Part shown: positions 1 through 6,360 of the stretch, piece by piece
Numbering within the stretch: position 1 is the stretch's first letter
How the letters are laid out: every line of letters starts with the position of its first letter
Assembly (NCBI RefSeq): GCF_958439165.1
Contig: NZ_OY288117.1
Location: forward strand, 1 to 33,388
Origin: an uncultured Hydrogenophaga sp.
GTDB lineage: Bacteria > Pseudomonadota > Gammaproteobacteria > Burkholderiales > Burkholderiaceae_C
Direction of reading: 5' to 3'
Length of the DNA stretch: 33,388 nucleotides
The notes under the pieces: generated by a model
Told to the model about the DNA's origin: nothing
The model's input: only the letters and a program-made list of their open reading frames with translations
Databases searched by the model: none
Program-made: the position numbers and the translations under genes

Positions 1-4
1 CGGA

Positions 5-451
5 TCAGCCCGCGCCGTAGACCTGATCGGCACGCTTGACGAAGGCATCGACCAGATTGCCGGCGATGCGGTCGAATACCGGGCCGACGACCGATGACAG
101 CGCCTGGCTGGAGAAGCCGTAACTCAGCGTGAACTCGACCTTGCAGGCGCGCTGGCTGCCGTCACCCAGGGGGGTGAAGATCCAGCGGCCGTCCAGGCGG
201 GAGAACGGTCCGTCGATGAGTTCCATCTGGACTTCCCGGTCGCTCACGTGCCGGTTGCGGGTGGTGAAGCTCTGGCGCAAGCCGCTGATGGACATGCCGA
301 CCCGCGCCACCATGCCGTCTTCCTTGTGTTCGAGCACTTCGCCGCTGGCGCACCAGGGCAGGAACTGCGGGTAGTGCTGCACATCGGTCACCAGCGCAAA
401 CATTTCCTGTGCGCTGTGCCAGAGCAGAACAGACTTGTGGATGGTTTTCAT
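5..451 (-). CDS. ratA: RatA-like START/COQ10-domain protein
   Basis: 148-residue protein of the type II toxin-antitoxin RatA / polyketide cyclase-COQ10 (START-like) family. In E. coli RatA is described as blocking 70S assembly. Mitochondrial and bacterial COQ10 homologues bind ubiquinone, so the true role may be quinone handling. Family features seen are the N-terminal stretch MKTIHKSVLLWHSAQEMF, the D-V-x-x-YPxFLPWC block near residues 23-35, and a C-terminal amphipathic helix (FDRIAGNLVDAFVKRA). I start at the ATG giving MKTIHKS, because the eight residues upstream are not family-like. It diverges from smpB, the usual proteobacterial arrangement. The stop lies at base 5, so the gene is complete. 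Confidence 0.93.
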   Translation of the reverse strand: MKTIHKSVLLWHSAQEMFALVTDVQHYPQFLPWCASGEVLEHKEDGMVARVGMSISGLRQSFTTRNRHVSDREVQMELIDGPFSRLDGRWIFTPLGDGSQRACKVEFTLSYGFSSQALSSVVGPVFDRIAGNLVDAFVKRADQVYGAG

Positions 452-456
452 ACAAT
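451..456 (+). promoter_or_regulatory. Candidate -10 box for smpB
   Basis: TACAAT on the plus strand directly abutting the ratA start codon (CAT at 449-451 on this strand shares its last T). The context TACAATCG resembles the clear extended -10 of the tRNA-Ser gene in this window (TACAATCG at 23258). A start near 463 would leave an 88-nt smpB leader. No convincing -35 is visible. Confidence 0.4.
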
Positions 457-468
457 CGGCGCCCTGTG

Positions 469-484
469 GCTGCAACCTTGCAGC
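469..484. repeat. Interrupted palindrome between ratA and smpB
   Basis: GCTGCAA-CC-TTGCAGC, two perfect 7-bp arms with a 2-bp spacer, in the 99-bp divergent intergenic region. It may be a protein-binding operator or an RNA element. It falls inside the predicted leaders of both divergent transcripts. Confidence 0.5.
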
Positions 485-502
485 ATCCGGGCGGAACCTG
501 TC

Positions 503-508
503 ATTCTA
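503..508 (-). promoter_or_regulatory. Candidate -10 box for ratA
   Basis: TAGAAT on the minus strand, 5 of 6 matches to the sigma70 -10 consensus, about 52 bp upstream of the ratA start. I see no good -35 at 16-18 bp, so this rests on the -10 alone. A start near 496 would give a leader of about 45 nt containing the 469-484 palindrome. Confidence 0.3.
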
Positions 509-550
509 GGGGGCTTGCCCAGGCGGCCCTCCGCCCCCATCTCATTCCCC

Positions 551-1057
551 ATGTCCCAAGCCTCCCCCAAAACTGCCCCCCGGACCGCGGCCCGCCAACC
601 GGTCGACAGCCGCATCGCGGACAACAAGAAGGCCCTCTACAACTACCACATCGAGGAACGCTTCGAGGCCGGCATGGTGCTGCAGGGCTGGGAGGTGAAG
701 GCCCTGCGAGAAGGCAAGGTGCAGCTCACCGACGGCTATGTCGTCATCCGGGAGGGCGAGCTCTACCTGATCGGCTGCCAGGTCAACCCGCTGCGCACCG
801 CCAGCACGCACGTGTCCGCCGACTCGGCCCGCACCAAGAAGCTGCTGTTGCACAAGGACCAGATCCGCCGGCTGATCGGCAAGGTCGAGCAGAAGGGCCA
901 CACGCTGGTGCCGCTCAACCTGCACTGGAAAAGCGGCAAGGTGAAGTGCGAGATCGCGCTGGCCAAAGGCAAGGCCGAGCACGACAAGCGCGACACCATC
1001 AAGGATCGCGAAGGCAAGCGAGAGGTCGAGCGGGCCATGAAGACCCGCAACCGCTGA
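551..1057 (+). CDS. smpB: SsrA-binding protein SmpB
   Basis: 168-residue SmpB, the partner of tmRNA in trans-translation. It binds the tRNA-like domain of SsrA and carries it into stalled ribosomes. The OB-fold core is clear: DNKKALYNYHIEERFEAG, then GWEVKALREGKVQLTDGYV, then HxxxDQIRRLIGKV. The basic C-terminal tail (DKRDTIKDREGKREVERA, last ~28 residues) is the part that enters the empty mRNA channel. The N-terminus is about 20 residues longer than in enteric SmpB, with a Pro/Ala-rich start. I start at 551 (MSQASPK). The open frame continues upstream to 248 but that part is antisense to ratA and not SmpB-like. Confidence 0.97.
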   Translation: MSQASPKTAPRTAARQPVDSRIADNKKALYNYHIEERFEAGMVLQGWEVKALREGKVQLTDGYVVIREGELYLIGCQVNPLRTASTHVSADSARTKKLLLHKDQIRRLIGKVEQKGHTLVPLNLHWKSGKVKCEIALAKGKAEHDKRDTIKDREGKREVERAMKTRNR

Positions 1058-1075
1058 AGCCGGCGGGGCTTCAGC
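1053..1075. terminator. Hairpin shared by the stop codons of smpB and the convergent hydrolase gene
   Basis: Perfect 9-bp inverted repeat GCTGAAGCC-GGCGG-GGCTTCAGC. The smpB TGA (1055-1057) is in the left arm and the opposing gene's stop (TCA, 1071-1073) is in the right arm. No T-tract follows on either strand, so it is not a canonical intrinsic terminator. It may still stabilise both 3' ends. Confidence 0.45.
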
Positions 1076-2165
1076 CCAGCTGGCGCAACGGATGGGCCGA
1101 CGCCGGCCAGGGCGACATGAAGAAGGCGGCCACATCGGCCGGCTGCACTTCTTCCACCCGGGCGGGATTCCACTTCGGCGAATGGTCCTTGTCGACCGCC
1201 AGTGCACGGATGCCTTCGACCGTTTCGCTGGCGGCGCCGGGGCGCAGATGGAAGCACCGGCGAACCATGTCGCGCTCCATCCGCAGGTCGTCGGCCAGGC
1301 CCATGCCCCGCGCGCGGCGGATCTGCTCCAGCACCACGTGCAGCATCAGCGGCGAACGGTGGCGCAGCACGTCGGCGGTGCTGTGGGCCCAGTCGCTGTC
1401 GGTGGCTTCCAGCGCCTGCACGATCGCGGTGGCACTGTCCATGCCGAACACCCGCTCCACCTCGACCACCGGCCAAGACGGCGCCGGCACCTGGGTGTTG
1501 AGATGGCTCGCCACCCAGCGCTCCACCGCATCGCCGTTCTCGAACGGCGTGGTGGCCAGGCTGGCCCACACGCCGGCCAGCCGACCGGACTCGATGAAAC
1601 CGTCGGCCAGTCCGGCCGCCATGGACTCCGGGCCGGCCAGGATGCGGCCGGTCAGCGCCAGGTATTCGCCCAGTCGTCCCGCACAGCGGCTCAGGAAATA
1701 GCCGCCGCCCACGTCCGGAAGCAGACCGATGTGGGTCTCCGGCATGGCGAGCTTGCTGCGCTCGGTCACCACCCGCAGGCTGGCGCCCTGGCTGATGCCC
1801 ATGCCGCCACCCATGCAGATGCCGTCCATGAAGGCAATGTAGGGCTTGGGGTAGGTGTGGATCAGGTGGTTGAGGGCGTATTCCTCGGTGAAGAAGTCTT
1901 CCAGCTCCGGGTTGCCGCTGAGAGCCGCCTGGTGGAAGAAACGGATGTCGCCGCCGGCGCAAAAGGCCCCGAACGGACCCTCCTTGCCGGTACCCCGGAT
2001 GGCCACTGCCAGCACGGCCGGATCATCACGCCAGGCCAGCAACGCGCCGGCCAGTTCGCGCACCATCGACAGCGACAGCGCATTCAGGGCCTTGGGCCGG
2101 TTCAGCGTGATGCACCCCACCCGCCCCTGGACTTCGGCCACCACCCATTGTTCGGTATTCGACAT
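1071..2165 (-). CDS. Enoyl-CoA hydratase/isomerase family, 3-hydroxyisobutyryl-CoA hydrolase-like
   Basis: 364-residue crotonase-fold protein. The length, longer than ordinary ~260-residue enoyl-CoA hydratases, and the motifs fit the 3-hydroxyisobutyryl-CoA hydrolase group of valine degradation. Visible elements are the oxyanion-hole segment CAGGDIR (residues 69-75), the glycine-rich helix DGICMGGGMGIS (114-125), and METHIGLLPDVGGGYFL (from 141) with Glu143 and Asp151 at the positions of the HIBCH catalytic pair. The start at 2165 has GGAG 8 nt upstream. It is the last gene of the rimP-typA run, 28 bp after the EamA-family gene. The alternative is an enoyl-CoA hydratase of other specificity; the substrate cannot be decided from sequence alone. 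Confidence 0.88.
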   Translation of the reverse strand: MSNTEQWVVAEVQGRVGCITLNRPKALNALSLSMVRELAGALLAWRDDPAVLAVAIRGTGKEGPFGAFCAGGDIRFFHQAALSGNPELEDFFTEEYALNHLIHTYPKPYIAFMDGICMGGGMGISQGASLRVVTERSKLAMPETHIGLLPDVGGGYFLSRCAGRLGEYLALTGRILAGPESMAAGLADGFIESGRLAGVWASLATTPFENGDAVERWVASHLNTQVPAPSWPVVEVERVFGMDSATAIVQALEATDSDWAHSTADVLRHRSPLMLHVVLEQIRRARGMGLADDLRMERDMVRRCFHLRPGAASETVEGIRALAVDKDHSPKWNPARVEEVQPADVAAFFMSPWPASAHPLRQLG

Positions 2166-2193
2166 GCAGACTCCGTGAAAAAGACCGTGCGGA

Positions 2194-3180
2194 TCAGGTT
2201 CCGTCCAGTGACTGTATGCGGGGAACGGCGCTGCGGGCGCGCCAGCCAAGCAGTTCATTGATGACCAGTGCGCCGATCACCACGGTACCACCCAGCAGCA
2301 CTGGCTGGCCCGGCACTTCACCGGCGCCCAGCCACGCGAGCAGGATGCCGAAGATCACCTCGAGCAGGGCCAGCAAAGACACCTCGGGCGCCTTCAACAC
2401 CCGGGCACAGACCACCGACAGCACACAGGGAATGGCCAGCTGGGCCAGACCCAGCAGACCCAGCCAGGCGATGTCCGGGCCGGTGGCCTGGAAGGGAAAG
2501 GCCAGGGGCAGCGTGACCAGGCTGGAGATGACGGCCCCCAGCAGCACCGACGGCACCAGATCGATCGACTCGCCATGGCTGCGGCTGCGCTGCACCACGG
2601 TCCAGTTGATGGCGCCGGCCACCGGCACGCACAGCGACGCGAGGGAGCCGATGATGAGGGAAGCGGTGTCGATGGAGGTGTCGCCGAAGGCCGCCAGGAA
2701 CTGGCTGCCGTACATGTAGACGATGCCCGCTCCGGCGGCCACGATGGCCGCCCAGGTGCGCCAGGGCAATGCCTGACCGATGACCAGACGGGTGAGCAGC
2801 GCCGTGAACAGCGGCCCCAGCGCCATGATGATCAGCACGTTGGCCACGGTGGTGAAGGTCAGCGCCAGCATGAAGGCGGTGAACATCACGCTCCAGCACA
2901 CCCCGCTGATCCAGAATGCGGCCGACTCGGGCAGCAGGCCCCAGTGCCGGTGCAGCCAGTGGCCGAGCGGCGACCGCGCCTGCCGATCGGCCGGGCCCGG
3001 CGTGGCCCTGCGCCACAGGGGCAGCAGCACCAGCAGCGACAGCGCCGTGAAGGCGCTGCGCCAGAAAGTCACCTCAAAGCGCGCTGCCGATTCCAGCTGG
3101 CGCGACACCACCCCGGCGGTGGACCACATGAGGGTCACCGCCACCATCAACCAGACGGCCCGGGAGTGGGTGAGGTTCAT
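2194..3180 (-). CDS. EamA/DMT-superfamily transporter
   Basis: 328-residue integral membrane protein with about ten hydrophobic segments arranged as two EamA repeats. The first runs from the N-terminal MVAVTLMWSTAGVVSRQ to about residue 160, the second from the GAINWTVVQ region to the C-terminus. WSTAGVVSR near residues 19-27 resembles the typical first-helix motif of drug/metabolite exporters. Such proteins usually export amino acids, metabolites or small toxic compounds; the substrate is unknown. Its start overlaps the typA stop (ATGA), so translation is probably coupled to typA. Confidence 0.9.
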   Translation of the reverse strand: MNLTHSRAVWLMVAVTLMWSTAGVVSRQLESAARFEVTFWRSAFTALSLLVLLPLWRRATPGPADRQARSPLGHWLHRHWGLLPESAAFWISGVCWSVMFTAFMLALTFTTVANVLIIMALGPLFTALLTRLVIGQALPWRTWAAIVAAGAGIVYMYGSQFLAAFGDTSIDTASLIIGSLASLCVPVAGAINWTVVQRSRSHGESIDLVPSVLLGAVISSLVTLPLAFPFQATGPDIAWLGLLGLAQLAIPCVLSVVCARVLKAPEVSLLALLEVIFGILLAWLGAGEVPGQPVLLGGTVVIGALVINELLGWRARSAVPRIQSLDGT

Positions 3181-5003
3181 GCCTCGCGGCTGGCGCGCTT
3201 GCGCTCGTGCTCCTTCAGGAAGCGCTTGCGCAGGCGCACGCTCTTGGGCGTGATCTCGACCAGCTCGTCGTCCTCGATGAATTCGACGCCGTACTCCAGC
3301 GTGAGCTCGATCGGGGGCGTGATCTTGATCGCGTCTTCCTTGCCGGACACGCGGAAGTTGGTCAGCTGCTTGGTGCGGGTGGCGTTGACCACCAGATCGT
3401 TGTCGCGGCTGTGGATGCCCACGATCATGCCCTCGTACACCGGATCGTTCGGGCGCACGAACATGCGGCCGCGGTCATCCAGCTTGCCCAGGGCATAGGT
3501 GAAGATCTCGCCGTCGTCCATGCTGATCAGCACGCCGTTCTTGCGGCTGGCGATCTCGCCCTTGTGCGGCTCGTAGCTGTCGAAGATGTTGCTGATCAGG
3601 CCCGAACCACGGGTCAGGTTCAGGAATTCGTTGGTGAAGCCGATCAGGCCCCGCGCCGGAATGCGGTACTCCAGGCGGACGCGGCCCTTGCCGTCCGGGA
3701 TCATGTTGACCAGCTCGCCCTTGCGCTCGCCCAGGGCCTGCATCACGCCGCCCTGGTGCTGCTCTTCGATGTCGGCCGTCACCAGTTCGATGGGCTCGCA
3801 CTTCTCGCCGTTGATCTCACGGAACACCACACGCGGCTTGGACACGGCCAGCTCGTAGCCTTCGCGGCGCATGTTCTCCAGCAGGATGGTCAGGTGCAGT
3901 TCACCACGGCCGGAGACCTCGAAGATGCCGTCCTCGTCGGTTTCCTTCACCCGCAGGGCCACGTTGGACTGCAGCTCTTTCTGCAGGCGGTCCCAGATCT
4001 GGCGGCTGGTCACGAACTTGCCTTCGCGACCGGCCAGCGGGCTGGTGTTGACGCAGAAGTTCATGGTCAGGGTGGGCTCGTCCACCTTCAGCATGGGCAG
4101 GGGCGCGGGGTTGGCGGGGTCGGTCACGGTCACGCCGATGCCGATGTCGGCAATGCCGTTGATCAGCACGATGTCGCCCGGGCCGGCTTCCGGCGCCTGC
4201 ACACGGTCCAGGCCCTGGAAGGTCAGCACCTGGTTGATGCGGCCCTTGAGCGACTTGCCGTCCGGACCTTCCATCACCAGCACGTCCATGCCGGGCTTGA
4301 TGGTGCCCTGGCCGATGCGGCCCACGCCGATGCGGCCCACGAAGGTGGAGAAATCGAGTGCGGAGATCTGCAGCTGCAGCGGCGCGCTGGCGTCACCGGT
4401 CTGCGCCGGCACATGCTTGAGCACGGTGTTGAACAGGGCGGACATGTCCGGGCCCCACTGCTCGCCGGGTGCGCCCTCTTCCATCGAGGTCCAGCCGTTG
4501 ATGCCGGAGGCATACACCACCGGGAATTCGAGCTGCTCGTCGCTGGCACCGAGGTTGGCGAACAGGTCGAAGGCTTCGTTGATCACCTTGGTCGGGTTGG
4601 CGCCGGGCTTGTCGACCTTGTTGACCACCACGATCGGCTTCAGACCCAGGGCCAGCGCCTTCTTGGTCACGAAGCGGGTCTGCGGCATCGGGCCTTCCTG
4701 GGCGTCGATCAGCAGCACCACGCCGTCCACCATGGACAGGGCGCGCTCGACCTCGCCACCGAAGTCCGCGTGGCCGGGGGTGTCGACGATGTTGATGTGG
4801 GTGCCTTCCCAGCTCACGGCGCAGTTCTTGGCCAGGATGGTGATGCCGCGCTCGCGTTCGATGGCGTTGTTGTCCATCACGGTGTCGACCACCTTCTCGT
4901 GTTCGGCGAAGGTGCCGGACTGCCGCAGCAGCTGGTCGACCATGGTGGTCTTGCCGTGGTCGACGTGGGCAATGATGGCGATGTTGCGAATTTGCTTGCT
5001 CAT
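3177..5003 (-). CDS. typA: Ribosome-associated translational GTPase TypA/BipA
   Basis: 608-residue TypA/BipA, a translation-factor GTPase of the EF-G/LepA class that binds 70S ribosomes and helps 50S assembly and stress growth, notably at low temperature. Motifs seen are G1 AHVDHGKTT (residues 12-20), G2 RERGIT, G3 DTPGHADFGGE and G4 NKVDKPGANP, followed by domain II, the EF-G-like domain and a C-terminal TypA-specific domain ending in a basic tail (RLRKRFLKEHERKRASREA). Full length for the family. The start overlaps the truB stop and its own stop overlaps the exporter start, both as ATGA. Confidence 0.98.
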   Translation of the reverse strand: MSKQIRNIAIIAHVDHGKTTMVDQLLRQSGTFAEHEKVVDTVMDNNAIERERGITILAKNCAVSWEGTHINIVDTPGHADFGGEVERALSMVDGVVLLIDAQEGPMPQTRFVTKKALALGLKPIVVVNKVDKPGANPTKVINEAFDLFANLGASDEQLEFPVVYASGINGWTSMEEGAPGEQWGPDMSALFNTVLKHVPAQTGDASAPLQLQISALDFSTFVGRIGVGRIGQGTIKPGMDVLVMEGPDGKSLKGRINQVLTFQGLDRVQAPEAGPGDIVLINGIADIGIGVTVTDPANPAPLPMLKVDEPTLTMNFCVNTSPLAGREGKFVTSRQIWDRLQKELQSNVALRVKETDEDGIFEVSGRGELHLTILLENMRREGYELAVSKPRVVFREINGEKCEPIELVTADIEEQHQGGVMQALGERKGELVNMIPDGKGRVRLEYRIPARGLIGFTNEFLNLTRGSGLISNIFDSYEPHKGEIASRKNGVLISMDDGEIFTYALGKLDDRGRMFVRPNDPVYEGMIVGIHSRDNDLVVNATRTKQLTNFRVSGKEDAIKITPPIELTLEYGVEFIEDDELVEITPKSVRLRKRFLKEHERKRASREA

Positions 5004-5980
5004 GGTGTGGGTTCCGGTGAGGTTTCCTGGATCTGCTGGATTTCGATGGGGCTCAGCAAACGCCCCGGTATGAGTTCTCCGCCGGCCACGTGGGCGCTGC
5101 CCAGCAGCACCTCGCTGCCGTCGGCGGCCGGTGGTCCGTAGACGGCCACCTGCGCCTGGTCAGGCCATTCGCCCCGGCGGCGCACGCCGCTGAGAAACCG
5201 GCCCGCATCGTCGGGCCCGAGGGTGACGCGCGCATGACCCGGCAGCAGGCTCTGGACCGGCAGCAGCCGGATCGACCGGTCGGCCTCCGGCAGGGCCTCA
5301 AGTTCGGTCAGGCTGATGCACTGGCCATCGTTGAACGGGCCGGTGGCCAGCCGGCGCAGCAGGATCAGATGACCGCCGCAACCGAGCGCCCGGCCGATGT
5401 CTTCGCCCAGGGTGCGGATGTAGGTGCCCTTGCTGCAGCACACGCGCAGCCGCAGGCTGGGCGCATCGCCGGCCAGCGACATGTCCAGCAGCTCGATGTC
5501 GTGGATGACGACGCGTCGCGGCTCACGCTCCACGGTCTCGCCGTCGCGGGCGTATTCGTACAGCGGCTTGCCGTCCCGCTTGAGGGCACTGTGCATGGGC
5601 GGCACCTGTTCGATCGGCCCCATGAAGCGGTCCAGCACCTCGACCACCTGACCCGGGGTGCAGGTGACCGGCCGGGTGTCGACGACATCGCCCTCGGCAT
5701 CGGCCGTGGTGGTGGTGATGCCCAGGCGGACCACGGTCTCGTAGGTCTTGTCGGCGTCCAGATGCAGCTGGCTGAACTTGGTGGCCGCACCGAAGCACAG
5801 CGGCAGCACGCCACTGGCCAGCGGGTCGAGCGTACCGGTGTGCCCGGCCTTCTCGGCGCGCAGCAGCCATTTGGCCTTCTGCAAGGCCTGGTTGCTGGAG
5901 AGTCCCAGCGGCTTGTCGAGCAACAGCACCCCGTGCACAGGGCGCCGCTGCACCCGTGTGCTCTGGCGCTGCATGGTCAT
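5000..5980 (-). CDS. truB: tRNA pseudouridine(55) synthase TruB
   Basis: 326-residue TruB, which isomerises U55 to pseudouridine in the T-loop of tRNAs and acts as a tRNA chaperone. The catalytic motif is GHTGTLDPLASGVLPLCFG, with the nucleophile Asp at residue 52. Downstream are Y-E-Y-A-R (substrate binding), RVCCSKGTYIRTLGEDIG and the C-terminal TruB/PUA-like segment. GVLLLDKPLGLSSN near residues 17-30 is the usual N-terminal block. The start at 5980 overlaps the rbfA stop (ATGA); a second in-frame ATG (MQRQ) two codons later is possible. Confidence 0.97.
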   Translation of the reverse strand: MTMQRQSTRVQRRPVHGVLLLDKPLGLSSNQALQKAKWLLRAEKAGHTGTLDPLASGVLPLCFGAATKFSQLHLDADKTYETVVRLGITTTTADAEGDVVDTRPVTCTPGQVVEVLDRFMGPIEQVPPMHSALKRDGKPLYEYARDGETVEREPRRVVIHDIELLDMSLAGDAPSLRLRVCCSKGTYIRTLGEDIGRALGCGGHLILLRRLATGPFNDGQCISLTELEALPEADRSIRLLPVQSLLPGHARVTLGPDDAGRFLSGVRRRGEWPDQAQVAVYGPPAADGSEVLLGSAHVAGGELIPGRLLSPIEIQQIQETSPEPTP

Positions 5981-6351
5981 TCCTCGTTCTTGGAACGCGA
6001 TGCGACGGCCTTGGAGATCAAGGCGTTCATATCGGCCGCACGCTCGGTGGTGCGGTCGAACACGAAATGCAGCGTCGGCACGGTGTGGATGTGCAGGCGT
6101 TTGAACAGACCGTTGCGCAGGAAGCCGGCAGCGGCGTTCAGGCCGGCCAGGGTCTCGTCCGGCTCGCCGGTGAGCAGGCTGAAGAAGACCTTCGCGTGGG
6201 CGTAGTCGGGCGTCACCTCGACCGAATTGATGGTGACCATGCCCACCCTCGGGTCCTTGAGCTCGCGCGCTATCAGCTCGGCCAGATCCCGTTGGATCTG
6301 GTCGGCCACGCGGAAGCCGCGGTTGGGCACGGAAGACGCTTTGCGGGGCAT
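5977..6351 (-). CDS. rbfA: 30S ribosome-binding factor RbfA
   Basis: 124-residue RbfA, a KH-like single-domain protein that binds the 30S subunit near helix 1 of 16S rRNA and is needed for late 16S maturation and cold growth. Typical features are RGFRVADQIQRDLAELIARELKDPRVGMVTINSVEV-like N-terminal half (residues ~10-45), the DYAHAKVFFS strand and a C-terminal LRNGLFKRLHIHTVPTLHF block. It lies 9 bp after infB and overlaps truB by 4 nt, the conserved infB-rbfA-truB order. Confidence 0.97.
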   Translation of the reverse strand: MPRKASSVPNRGFRVADQIQRDLAELIARELKDPRVGMVTINSVEVTPDYAHAKVFFSLLTGEPDETLAGLNAAAGFLRNGLFKRLHIHTVPTLHFVFDRTTERAADMNALISKAVASRSKNEE

Positions 6352-6360
6352 GGTCAGGCC

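Noticed and set aside
478..507. TTGCAG-18 bp-CATTCT as an smpB promoter
   Set aside because: The -10 match is only 3 of 6, and TTGCAG is part of the palindrome. TACAAT at 451 is better.
3207..5141. 644-codon plus-strand frame
   Set aside because: Antisense shadow of typA with repetitive His/Val/Asp composition.
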